Below are positions 11,280 to 20,658 of a stretch of DNA of 48,836 bases, piece after piece; within the stretch, counting starts at the first letter, position 1; each line of letters opens with the position of its first letter. The position numbers were made by a program, and so were the translations under genes. The notes below the pieces were generated by a model, which was not told the origin of the DNA, searched no databases, and was given only the letters and a program-made list of their open reading frames with translations. The DNA comes from Penium margaritaceum (lineage: Eukaryota > Streptophyta > Zygnematophyceae > Desmidiales > Peniaceae): positions 38,362-87,197 of the forward strand of contig SZWC01007282.1 in assembly GCA_023375785.1 (NCBI GenBank). Direction: 5' to 3'.

Positions 11280-11353
11280 CTTAGCACCCAAACATATTTG
11301 GAAACATCTCGAAGACAACGATAGTGAGCTCAATTCATTAGGAGGATTGGAAT
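11280..11353. other. Spacer between G2 and G3, possible leader relic
   Basis: The 74 bases after the G2 3' LTR begin CTTAGCACCCAAACATATTTGG, loosely resembling the bases after the 5' LTR (CTTGGTATCAGGGTCCAAC..). See findings. Confidence 0.3.
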
Positions 11354-11891
11354 GTTATGCCGAACAAAATGTAGATGGTGAACATGTAGAAGTTGCGAGA
11401 CAGAACACAATTTAGGATTTGGGACACTTGAGCAATTTAAAATTAGCGGTAAGTACGCTTCGATGAAAAGCGTCGAAACCATCAAACATATACATACAAG
11501 TGTCGAGTTATGAATGAGCCATAGTCGTGGTTGTTGGGTCGGTTGTCGGGCGACGCGTCGTGAGTGGTCGGATTCGAGAACGTCCACCAAAAAGTTGGGG
11601 TTATTCGAGAATCGACGGTGACGATGTAAGATGCATCTTTATACATCCAGATTCGTCTCGGTGTGTCGAGAATTGGACCAAAAGGTCGTGATACTTCTGT
11701 TCGTAGGTTCGCAAGAGTGGTCGAAGCTGTCGGAAGGTTCGGGAATATCCACTTGGGCGGAGTAGTTGGTCGGTTTACCCTCGACCGTCGGAGTGGATAT
11801 CACGGTTCTTGCAATGCGATGGGCTGTTTGTGTGACAATGGAAATGCTAACTCGGAAAGATTAGGGACTTGTGTACATTTGGTATGTAACA
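11354..11891 (-). repeat. 3' LTR of G3 (538 bp)
   Basis: On the + strand it begins TGTTATGCCG and ends ATGTAACA, a perfect TGTTA/TAACA terminal repeat. Most of it aligns with 17693-18147. It contains about 90 bases (near 11510-11600) that are replaced by a microsatellite in the other LTR. Confidence 0.85.
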
Positions 11892-11905
11892 CTTCTCCCC
11901 CTTTT
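11892..11905 (-). other. Polypurine tract of G3
   Basis: The minus strand reads AAAAGGGGGAGAAG immediately upstream of the 3' LTR. This is the expected primer for plus-strand DNA synthesis. Confidence 0.8.
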
Positions 11906-12218
11906 AGCCATGACGTTCCGACGTGCGTACAAATATGGCCCGATGATGGCGGTAGTAGCCGTCGATGAGATGATCGATGTCTCTGAGGTTGTCATAGGGA
12001 TCCCAATTGTTATTCATGGCGTCGTAGACGTGCCACTTGATGAGATATTGTGTCATTTTGTCTCGTCGTTGATGGCTGATGATGTCCTTGATGACGTACT
12101 CAGTGTCTTTGTCCACTTGAACGGGAGGCGGAGGAGGGAAATCCCTACCAAGAAAGTTCTCTCCGGGGTCTTGGTAGTGCTTGTGTCTGCTCACGTGGAA
12201 CACCGAATGAAATTGCAT
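11904..12218 (-). pseudogene. Integrase C-terminus and chromodomain (G3)
   Basis: FHSVFHVSRHKHY at the start matches the IHPVFHVS.LK.Y end of the integrase. The chromodomain then runs from DKDTEYVIKDIISHQRRDKM through QYLIKWHVYD to NNWDPYDNLRD. The aromatic positions expected of a methyl-lysine cage (Y, KW, W) are all present, making this the most intact of the three chromodomains here. The frame is open from 12218 to the purine tract, so this end of the polyprotein may be unbroken. Confidence 0.8.
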
Positions 12219-13200
12219 AAAGAGTTTGAGTCATGCAACCATGGGGGTTTGCATGTGCTCGATCTCAAACGGGTCCAATCACCGGGGTTTGATTTTTGAA
12301 CAGTTGGCTCCGCGGAGTTTGATGTTTGTCGAGTTGAGGAGGACTTTATTGCAAGTAGTGAAGATGTCATTGCTACGATGTCGTTCAGCGGCTCGCTTCG
12401 TCGCTGCTTGTGTCTTCACGAGGGTTTACCGTGTTTCTACCCAGACAATGGTGAGGTCTCGGCGTTGAACGTCAACCATAGGAATGTTGCTCGGACTTTG
12501 TAGCCCGGCTGGTATGGCGGGGAGTTCGCCATACGCCACTTCAAATCGAGTTTTACCCATTGAATCTACCGAATTATACGCGATTTTGGTGGTCGGGAGT
12601 TTTTGTGCCCAATCTGTCTCGTGAGATTCGCATAGTGTTCGGAGAAGCTGCTAAAGCGTCTGATTTGTCTGCTAAGTTTGACCGTCGGTTTGAGGATGAA
12701 ACACCGTTGAAAGTTTATTTTTTTTGCCACACGGAGTCATTAGTTTGCGCAAAAAATGGCTTGTCGTTCTCTGTACGCTGTGTAGTCGCACAATGTTGTT
12801 TAGAAACAGCCATGTTGTTCCCTTGGCGGTGACGATGGTCATTGTCGCGATGGAGTTGGACATTTTTGAAAGCCTGTCGATGACCACGAGGATTGCGTCA
12901 TATCCCTTGGGTGTGACCGGTAATCCTGTAACGAAGTCCATGGAGATGTCTACCCATGGTTCCGTCGGAACAGGGAGTGGTTGCAGAAGTCCGGATGGCC
13001 TAGTGCGACGAGGCATTTTTGTCGCTGGCATGTGTCGTGAGTTTTGCAGAAGTTGGCCACGTTGGATTGCATCTTGACCCACAAATAGTTGTTTGCCAGC
13101 TTCTTCAGTGTCCTGTCCTCTCTGGAGTGTACACTTGGTCCGGTCTCATGTTACTCTTCGAGTAGCATGCGGCGAAGCTCGTCGTTCGGGGGAATGACCA
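12219..13200 (-). pseudogene. Integrase (G3)
   Basis: The minus strand from 13082 to 12672 reads, in order, the zinc-binding relic, SGLLQPLPVPTEPWVDISMD, FVTGLPVTPKGYDAILVVID, LFLNNIVRLH and a final FHPQTDGQT. The first catalytic Asp is that of SMDFVTG. The second region is degraded (LMTPCGKKN instead of DRD.RFTS), so the second catalytic Asp is probably lost. The C-terminal domain continues in another frame from about 12660 to 12219 (GKTRFEVAYGELPA, then TNIKLRG). Integrase would insert element cDNA in the nucleus. Confidence 0.8.
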
Positions 13201-13225
13201 CTTGGCGTGTGAAGCGTCATCGCCG

Positions 13226-13990
13226 TTAGGGTACGTCGAACCAGAATTTCGCTCTATCATATCCCTTGTACTGGTCGTAGCCTCGTGCAAACAGTCGCTC
13301 AAGGTACCGGTCTCGTTGTAGCCGTAGCGTTGCCACGGCATACATACAATGTGCTCGGCGGCCGAAAGCGTCCGCCGGATTGATTTTGCCTGGGCGGTAC
13401 TCGATATCATAGTCAAACCGGGATTCAAGGAACAACATCCATCGGGTATGACGTCGACTGAGGTTCGGCTACGTCTTCAAGTATTTCAATGCGTGGTGAT
13501 CGGTGTGTACGATGCATTGGAGACACTGTAGATAGCATCACCACGTCTTAAATGCGTGCACGACCGCCATGATCTCCTTCTCGTGTCCTGGGTAGTTGAG
13601 TTTCGGTCCTTGTAGTTTTTTAGACATGTAGGTGACCAGTTGTTCACCGTTGCCATGGTTTCGCAGAAGGACCGCGCCGATGGCTCGGTCTGAATCATCC
13701 CTGGCCGTGACGTAGTCGACCGTTGGATCAGCTAATCGTAGGACTGGTGCCGAGGTTAAAGCGTTCTGCAAGACAGTGAACGCTTCTTGTTCACTATCTT
13801 CCCACGGCCACTCGTTTTCTTTTAAAAGAGGGAAAGAAAGAGGCGTTGACAATCGGGCGTAGTCCCATCCGAATCGTTGGTAGTGATTGGTTAATCCATG
13901 AAGAGCATGAATTTCTGGAACGTTGGTTGGCGTCAGCCAATCAACGACCGCTGCCACCTTTTTTGGATCCATGGTGATCCGACACCGGTG
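13226..13990 (-). pseudogene. RT thumb and RNase H (G3)
   Basis: A 144-codon open frame (13972-13538) starts MDPKKVAAVVDWLTPTNVPE, the region just after the RT palm. It runs through EQEAFTVLQNALTSAPVLRL into RNase H with DDSDRAIGAVLLRNHGNG and HEKEIMAVVHAFKTW. The initial catalytic Asp of RNase H is probably the first D of the ARDDSD stretch, where relatives have a TDAS-like motif. A second frame (13438-13226) continues with FDYDIEYRPGKINPADAFGR, the end of the domain. One frameshift separates the two. Confidence 0.8.
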
Positions 13991-14040
13991 ATAACGTGAC
14001 CAAAAAACTCAATCGAACGACGACCGAAGTCGCATTTTGA

Positions 14041-14600
14041 GAGTTTTCTGAAAACAATCCTCTCTTTTTAAAACTCTGGATACTTTTCAAAGATGTCTAT
14101 CGTGCTCCTCCGGGTGCGGTTATACAACAGAATGTCGCAAAGGTAGACCACGACAAGATCATCCAGGTACAGACAGAAAATGTTGTCCATTGCCACCATA
14201 AACGTCGCCGGGGCATTTTTGAGTCCAAACGGCAAGACCGTGAACTCAAAGTGCCTGTAGCGGGTTCGGAACACCGTCTTCTTGATGTCGGCATGTGCCA
14301 CACGTATCTGTTGATTTCCACTACATAATTCGAGTTTGTTGAAAATTTGAGCCCCTCTGAGTTGGTCGAAAAGTTCGTCAGCTCGGGGAAGAGGGTAGCG
14401 ATTCTTGATGGTAGCGTCGTTTAATGCCCGATAATCCACGCGCATCCGCATCTCGCCAATTTCCTTTTTACGAACAATACTGGTGCATCGTACGGTGACG
14501 TGGATGGGCGAATGAACCCCTGGTCAAGCATCTCGTCGAGCTGCCTTTTCAGCTCGGACAGCTCGTGATTGCTCTTCCGATAGGCCCCTCAAATTGTAGG
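14041..14600 (-). pseudogene. Reverse transcriptase (G3)
   Basis: An open frame of 127 codons (14451-14068) contains [58 protein letters not shown] and, at the active site, [14 protein letters not shown]. The catalytic YLDD box therefore reads YLCD, losing the first of the two metal-binding Asps. Upstream (14600-14460) the fingers region is present in other frames ([18 protein letters not shown]). The enzyme would be inactive as it stands. Confidence 0.82.
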
Positions 14601-14959
14601 TCTTTTGCCCGGCTTCAGTTGATGGGATGGTCGATGTCTTGTTGGGAAGGTAAGGTTCTCGGGAGTTTGTCGCGGAAGACGTTTACAGACTCCTGGATGA
14701 GGGATCCAAACTCTTCATGTACCATCGCGAACTTTATCGATGTCGATGAGGCTGATAAGGTCGGTGATTAGTCAACTGCTGCCACTTGCGCTTCTTGCAT
14801 TGGCTCGAGATGTACGAGCCACGCTCGAGCTCCTCCTCATATTTAGTGGTTGGAAACGTTGAGCGACATCGACTACATTGGTTGTCACTTTTTGGCTTTC
14901 GCAGCTTCCGTTGTTGCTTTCACCTCTGGAACTTTAGTTGTTGGCTTCTGTCCCACACG

Positions 14960-15330
14960 CGGAAGTTGTCATTTGGCGTCGTCGATCTCCACGTAGATGT
15001 CGCAACTGTTCCAGTTGACCTGTGGATTGTGCCGGTACAGGAGATATCATCCGAGATGATTTTGTAATCACTCATTGGACAAGACATCCAGACCGTTGTA
15101 TCCCGTGGATCTCCCACTTGTAGTCACAGTGGTTATCGGAGTCTCCGTATCTGTAGTCCCCCGTCAATGATTTGTCCTTCAAACACCCCACTTTTGGTCT
15201 ACAAACCCAGTTTGTGAACCATGTCTTTGCTTACGAAGCTGTGTGGAGCTCTCCCACCCAATAGTGATGGTACTGTTCTTCGACTTTTGCATCCTCGAGG
15301 CCAAACTTTTAGCAGTATCACCGGTTGGTC
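14960..15330 (-). pseudogene. Aspartic protease remnant (G3)
   Basis: Minus-strand translation gives SFVSKDMVHKLGL, GVFEGQIIDGG and VGDPRDTTVW (15117-15087), corresponding to the gypsy protease SFVS..V.KLGL and later strands. The DSG active-site triad is not intact in any frame that I can follow. It sits between the CCHC knuckle and RT, as expected. Confidence 0.55.
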
Positions 15331-15521
15331 GTCCTCGTACCCCTTGTCGAACTTTGCAATCTCAAAAACCCTCTTCAACGATGTAGGCCGTTCACATGGG
15401 CGATCGTTCGGTGCGGATCGCTCCTCGCGGACAAGAGTTGCGCCTTTTACCTATGCCCTTTGTCGTTTCCCGACTCGTTTTTCTACGACTTCCCCCCTTG
15501 TTTGGCGCAATGTTTTCTCCG

Positions 15522-15563
15522 ACACTTGCGAGCGATGTGCCTGAATTTTCCGCAGTTGTAGCA
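15522..15563 (-). other. CCHC zinc knuckle of Gag (G3)
   Basis: The minus strand reads CYNCGKFRHIARKC, a complete CX2CX4HX4C knuckle that binds RNA during packaging. All four ligands are intact here. By contrast G2 has lost a Cys and the copia element has a stop at its last Cys. Confidence 0.8.
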
Positions 15564-16460
15564 GGTTTGCGTATCTCTCTGGTCGACGGTGTCCACTTCC
15601 ATGGAAGTCGAGGAGTCTGCCGACTGGGTTTTTTTGTTTCTACGATAATTGTGGTTAGGAGGTCGCTAGCCCTAGGACTCTTGGTTCCAAGCCTTGAAGT
15701 CAGCGCTGTCAATCCTTTCTACTACTGCGATCATCCGCGGGAAGTCATTACGGATGCCAAAAGTAGCGATTGCTATATAGATATCTCACTTGAGGCCGTT
15801 GTTTGATGAAAACATAGTTCATTGGCGGCGATGTCTGCTCCAGTGATGATCTCGCGAAATCCCCGCTTGTACTCTGCCACGATGGACCGCTGACGTAGAC
15901 GCTGGAGCTTGTGTCGTGCTTTGGACTTCTCATTTAGTCGTCCAAAGCGTGCGAGTATCATGTGCGAACATTCATTCCATTCGCTTGGTGGCATGAGCGC
16001 GCCTTGCCACTGTGGGTTTATTTGCTCCGAATGGTAAAATGCATGCGGTCCGTGATATGAGACGGGCGCCATTGGCTGTTGATGAGGCTCCGTCGATCTC
16101 CAGCTGTCGTTGGTTGGTCTTTAGATCGGACCACCAACTTAACGCCGTGCCACGCAAAAGTGCGGCTGCAAGGTCATTTTTCTTTCGATCGCCGCTGACC
16201 TCAGCAGCGGTGACGTACACCTCCAAACTCGTCAGCCACGTACGCACCGTCGGCCGTTTTGAGTTTGCAGGATCGAACGATTCTGGTGGAGCCTGACGGA
16301 TTAGGATTCGCTCGAGAGTTGGGAGTTTCTCACGACGAGCACAGCTTCACGCGTGCTTGCGTTGCGAAGACCCTCCATCGCGACATTGATTTGTTGGAGC
16401 ATGTGGTTGTTCATCCCATCGAGGGCACAGATCCGGTTTGCGAGTTCCTCGTTGATCCAC
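15564..16460 (-). pseudogene. Gag capsid region (G3)
   Basis: Two overlapping frames make up a retrotransposon Gag. 16247-15972 carries RTWLTSLEVYVTAAEVSGDR and AAALLRGTALSWWSDLKT. 16072-15773 carries WNECSHMILARFGRLNEKSK, ARHKLQRLRQRSIVAEYKRG and a FREII...ELCFHQ end. This is the usual W..L...F.....R.KL..L.Q...V..Y...F Gag signature. One frameshift lies near 16000-16070. Confidence 0.75.
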
Positions 16461-17679
16461 ACCTATCATCCAGTGCCACCTGTCGTCCCTGCTGGTGCCG
16501 TCGAGGCCGTCGATAGGGGCGGTTGGTTTGTCGCCGTTAGGTCCACGACCGGATTGGTCGTGGGTGCCATAGGGATTGCTCCAGCTATTGCATGCCCTGC
16601 CACGCCAGCGTTTGATGTCGCTTTAGAGTTCGTGTGCATCGGCACGTTCTGCTCCATCGTCGAAGTCGTTGCCGAAGACGCACTACTAGTCGTCGGTTGC
16701 GCTCGCTCGCCTTGTTGATTTTTTCTGCATCTCTCATTGTGCTTTGTTGTGTCCTCCCGGCTTGTGTACATCGGCGTGCAGATGAATGACGGCGAGACTT
16801 GACGGCGCTGGAGTGTCGTCCGATGGAGCCGACACACGCTGAGGCCTACACACAGTTCGCTGGAGTCTCCTCCCTGCGTCAACGTGCTCAGTTTCATCGG
16901 CAGGCCTCTTTGGCGGTTGAGCCGCTGGCAGTCAGTGCCACCGCAGAGGCTGTCTGCGGGCATGTAGCGCTGGATCTGATTGTGCTATTGCGTCTGCAGC
17001 GTCATGCTCTGCTTAGGGTCCATGTTTCATGTTGCGTGGCACTGTTTGGCACAATGGACCACAGTAGGCACTGCCTGGGTTCGGGCAGTCATAACTCTTT
17101 ACTACTATTTTTGTAGCTGTTTTTGACCACACGACTGTGTTCGCAGCGTTGATATTATGGTATGGTCCAATTTTCAGGCAAAACGGACGACGCCATGGTT
17201 TTGGGTTGTTGGCCGTCTGGCAGGGCTCACCGAGAGAACCCTGTCTGTCAGAGAATAGGTCTAGGACTAATTTCTGATTGGTTGGTTAGCTGAGTAGCAA
17301 GCTCTGCAAAGCTGGGGGGGGGGGCTGAACTTGGAGGGGTCTCCCATTGTTGTTCATTCTTCACTCCTAACCAGTTACTTCCAGTTTTCAACTGCTTTCT
17401 GGCGCTGACAGTAGCGCGCACACTTCTGAGTAACAAACCCAGAGCATCTTGACATAACCTATAGAGCAGCGGACTCAGGGGGCAGCAGACAGGGGGAGCA
17501 TGGAAGCCCGCATGCTGCATCAACAACGTTACTCCCCCAACCTGCTGCTTAGTATTTCTAGCTCGCCTAACATCGTAGTCGCGAAGTCTGCGAAGTGACG
17601 TGCGAGACGCGCCGACGGCTTGTACGAGGTAGTCCTCTAGATGGGTTCAGTAGTCAGATGCCTGTCTAGCACTGCTACG
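16461..17679 (-). other. Gag N-terminal region and leader (G3)
   Basis: The minus strand has an open frame (16963-16466, 165 codons) of low complexity, rich in Thr, Ser, Ala and Pro. It could be the disordered N-terminus of Gag, but I cannot confirm it. From 16964 to 17679 I see no coding region; this is probably the untranslated leader. A run of nine G lies at about 17313. Confidence 0.35.
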
Positions 17680-17690
17680 CTCTGATACCA
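17680..17690 (-). other. Primer-binding site of G3
   Basis: Minus-strand TGGTATCAGAG begins two bases inside the LTR boundary, complementary to initiator tRNA-Met. Confidence 0.8.
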
Positions 17691-17692
17691 AG

Positions 17693-18147
17693 TGTTATGC
17701 CGAACGGAGCATAGATGGTGAGCAGGTAGAAGTTGCGAGGCAGAATACGATCTGTAATTTGTGACATTTGAGCAATTCATAATTAGCGGTAAGTGTACTT
17801 CGATGACAAGTGTCGAAATGATTGAACACACACACACACACACGCACACACACACACACACACATACACATATATATATATATCTACGGTGAAGATGCGA
17901 GATGCATCTTTATAAACCTAGATTCATCTCGTTGCATCGAGAAGTCGACCGAAAGGTCGTGATACTCCTGTCTGTAGGTTCGCAAGAGTGGTCGAAGCTA
18001 TCGGAAGGTTCGGGAATATCCACAAGGCGTGGTAGTTGGCTAGTCTGCCCTCGACTGTCGGAGTGAATATCATGGTTCTCACGACGCGATGGGCTGCTTG
18101 TGTAATGACAGAAATACTTACTCGGAAAGATAAGGGAATCGTGTACG
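17693..18147 (-). repeat. 5' LTR of G3
   Basis: It aligns with 11354-11891: same TGTTATGCCG start on the + strand, then AAGTGTCGAAA, GATGCATCTTTATA, and the GGTTCGCAAGAGTGGTCGAA and GGTTCGGGAATATCCAC blocks. About 14 bases at the outer end (TGTTACATACCAAA) are missing or replaced. The middle third is swapped for a CA/TA microsatellite. Confidence 0.8.
17826..17884. repeat. (CA)n(TA)n microsatellite within the LTR
   Basis: A run of CA dinucleotides with single interruptions passes into TA repeats. It stands where the other G3 LTR has unique sequence. Confidence 0.9.
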
Positions 18148-18237
18148 CACGCCTCCAGCGTGTACCGGAGGACCACTCAGACGCCTCGACGACGTATTCT
18201 AGCGTACCTACAATTGCGACTAAGCAACTACTGACGC

Positions 18238-18756
18238 GATGAACGGACGCCGTCGATGCGCTGCCGTATGAAGCCGTGAATGACGGGTTATGGGCCAATC
18301 ATTCCGCCGAAACAGTCTCTTCGCATCCGTCACTTATGCGCGGTGCACACGGTAACGAACAATTATGGCTGCGAAGGATTCACCTGACAAACCGGTACAA
18401 TGTACCAGTTCGCAAGGTTCTTCGAAGTACTGAAAAGTACATAACATCGAACTGTGCATAATGCGATCTTCTTCACTTAGCGATGCCTCTTCCATTNGAT
18501 GAACGGACGCCGTCGATGCGCTGCCGTATGAAGCCGTGAATGACGGGTTATGGGCCAATCATTCCGCCGAAACAGTCTCTTCGCATCCGTCACTTATGCG
18601 CGGTGCACACGGTAACGAACAATTATGGCTGCGAAGGATTCACCTGACAAACCGGTACAATGTACCAGTTCGCAAGGTTCTTCGAAGTACTGAAAAGTAC
18701 ATAACATCGAACTGTGCATAATGCGATCTTCTTCACTTAGCGACGCCTCTTCCATT
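18238..18756. other. Assembly junction with duplicated contig ends
   Basis: 18238-18496 and 18498-18756 are 259-bp copies differing at about one base, around a single n at 18497. The right copy continues into unique sequence exactly where the left stops. Treat as one locus. Confidence 0.85.
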
Positions 18757-19093
18757 GGATCGACAAACCAATATTGGCTCCGACGGCATGTCATCCGAGG
18801 GGCGCATGAACTGCAGAGAAGGTCGAGGATGGAGTACCGGATATTATGTGGATCCCTTTGTTGCACACCGAGCATGGGTCGCAATGAAGGAAACATGGGA
18901 CCGCAAAGAGGCATGTACGACGTTCGTACGTGGCTGCCATCCGCCAAAGGCTAAATGGCCCCCGACACCTGAAGCCATGGCACAGACCCTTGACTGGCCA
19001 ATGCCCAGTTTGAGACCATCGAATTGCCCTGACATATGGGAGCCATGGATCTCATCCGATCCTAACTGTCCGTGCGGATGCAACCGCTCTTAG
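18536..19093 (+). CDS. Hypothetical W/P-rich protein, segment 1
   Basis: Not recognised. One frame is open from 18536 to a stop at 18719 and again from 18722 to 19093 (first ATG in the second part at 18788). The second part contains AHRAWVAMKETWD, PEAMAQTLDWPMPSLRP and DIWEPW. These match the segment at 19165-19410 in sequence and order at protein level although the DNA has diverged. That argues that the + strand is coding. A plausible intron (GTACAT at about 18699 to a pyrimidine-rich CACTTAG near 18740) would join the first part to another frame with a NQYWLRR motif resembling NEQLWLRR upstream. The exon structure is unresolved. It is a neighbour of the MULE on the opposite strand and could be a captured or accessory gene. 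Confidence 0.35.
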
Positions 19094-19164
19094 ACCTCGT
19101 ACAAATACGGAGCTGGCATTCGTCATTTTAGCCATCGCCAACCACTGTGGTTACCGTAGTAGAC

Positions 19165-19410
19165 ATGGGTCGACCGACGTATACACATGACGAACCTACC
19201 ACACCTAACATGCCACATAGGACGCCTCAGCAAGTGGAGGAGGCATGGGCTACGATCAAGGCTCGCTGGGACACGCTCGTTGCAACGGATGTACGGAGCT
19301 GGGTGAAGGACCCATGTGAACCAGAGACCATGTGCTGGACACTGGGTGTTCGCATGCCAACTCCTTGTCCACCAAACACCCAAGGGCAGTGGATGCCGTG
19401 GACTCCATAG
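19165..19410 (+). CDS. Hypothetical W/P-rich protein, segment 2
   Basis: An ATG-initiated frame of 81 codons. It contains VEEAWATIKARWD, PETMCWTLGVRMPTPCPP and GQWMPW, related to segment 1 (AW..(M/I)K..WD; P..M..TL...MP...P; W.PW). I do not recognise the family. It may be a second repeat of the same domain on a separate exon or an independent small gene. The opposite strand is also open for about 200 codons, but that frame shows no such internal repeat. Confidence 0.35.
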   Translation: MGRPTYTHDEPTTPNMPHRTPQQVEEAWATIKARWDTLVATDVRSWVKDPCEPETMCWTLGVRMPTPCPPNTQGQWMPWTP

Positions 19411-20005
19411 TGTCGGTGGATGCTTTGGACTAGTTTCCAATGTTTGTTTGTCACCATACCCAGTGTTCTCTTCTCCGCGTACCATGTACAGAATGCGTTC
19501 ATTATTAAGCCTTGTCATATGATGTGATGAATGTCTGCTTGTATATTGATAGCAACACTTGGCTGCAGATGTACACCAAATGTGACAGTGGGTAATTCGA
19601 ACAATTTCTTGTTCATTCCTACAAACATACCCAATGTCATGTATTTGCACTCTATGTTTACCTCTGTAAATATGAGCCGAGCATTGTTTCCACATCAAAG
19701 TCCTCCTATTCCAGACACATTGCAACAAACCTATGTTACCTGTTAATTTCGCACATTAATGCACAGGATGAAACAATGGTTCCTAACACGTTCTTATGCG
19801 AATGACTACACGTGGTGAAAATAGACCACTTCCATACACAGATGAACAAGGCATCCTTCTCATACGAGTGCACTATTTCATTGCTTACAACGATGTTGAC
19901 TAAGTTTTGCCTATGCGAATTAATACAGCAATGGTCACAGTTCTAATTAACACATGAATGCAATACTTCAAGGGAAAGCAATTCATTGGTGTCAAAAGTT
20001 TCACT
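19411..20005. other. Intergenic, AT-richer
   Basis: I see no gene in this stretch. It may include the 3' terminal region of the MULE; I could not identify a terminal inverted repeat by eye. Confidence 0.35.
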
Positions 20006-20539
20006 CAAAAGAACAGCGGGGTCAAATAGCCGTGGCTAATCCAGACCTGCACGTACACAGGGAGACTACGCACATACGAAATGACTTCCCATGCCACACA
20101 CTCTATGTCCCCCGAGAACTCACCCACAGCATCGAAGTATTCATCCCCAAAGGGTGATGCACACTGCCCACTACAGGGATTGGCCACATGCAATCTGGCC
20201 CCTGTCTCATCACCATCATGCAAGCTAAGTCTACTAAGTAGCAGTCCTGTCTCCACGAATGCATTGTCGCCAACTGCTNNNNNNNNNNNNCACAGCATCG
20301 AAGTATTCATCCCCAAAGGGTGATGCACACTGCCCACTACAGGGATTGGCCACATGCAATCTGGCCCCTGTCTCATCACCATCATGCAAGCTAAGTCTAC
20401 TAAGTAGCAGTCCTGTCTCCACGAATGCATTGTCGCCAACTGCTCGTCGCTCTTCTCGGGGCTTTGCACGTCTCCTCCACATCATCGTGCGGTTCCGTGT
20501 GCTCGTCACGGACCCACGGATGTAGGCCACTGGTACAAC
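20006..20539 (-). CDS. Possible 3' exon, MULE-linked, function unknown
   Basis: Downstream of the transposase stop a good intron is visible on the - strand: donor GTAAGTCGTAAG at 20635 and acceptor TTGCTATTGCAG ending at 20540 (96 bp). After it a frame stays open across the duplicated junction, with RRRAKPREERRAVGDNAFVE and a terminal YVQVWISHGYLTPLFF before the stop at about 20006. It is not in frame with the transposase end. It could be a 3'-untranslated exon, an alternative end or a separate small gene. Confidence 0.25.
20125..20444. other. Assembly junction with duplicated contig ends
   Basis: 20125-20278 and 20291-20444 are identical 154-bp copies as far as I can see, flanking 12 n (20279-20290). 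Confidence 0.88.
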
Positions 20540-20658
20540 CTGCAATAGCAATGAAACCCATATGTTAGAAATGTTGTACAAGCAGAATAAATTGATGAAA
20601 GCATGGCTACACAAAAAACTCTGCTTACGACTTACCATGGCAAATTAGCAGAGGACCA

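Larger units (their letters stand above)
11354..18147 (-). mobile_element. Ty3/gypsy chromovirus G3, minus strand
   Basis: An element of about 6.8 kb bounded by related LTRs at 11354-11891 (3' LTR) and 17693-18147 (5' LTR). It has a primer-binding site at 17680-17690 and a purine tract at 11892-11905. The minus strand encodes, from right to left, Gag, CCHC knuckle, protease, RT, RNase H, integrase and chromodomain. It is better kept than G1 and G2, with long open stretches, but it still carries frameshifts and a damaged RT active site. It sits tail to tail with G2: their 3' LTRs are 74 bp apart. Confidence 0.88.

Noticed and set aside
19123-19728. 201-codon minus-strand frame opposite the W/P-rich segment
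   Set aside because: No motif or internal repeat, whereas the + strand shows a conserved repeated motif. Probably an antisense shadow.
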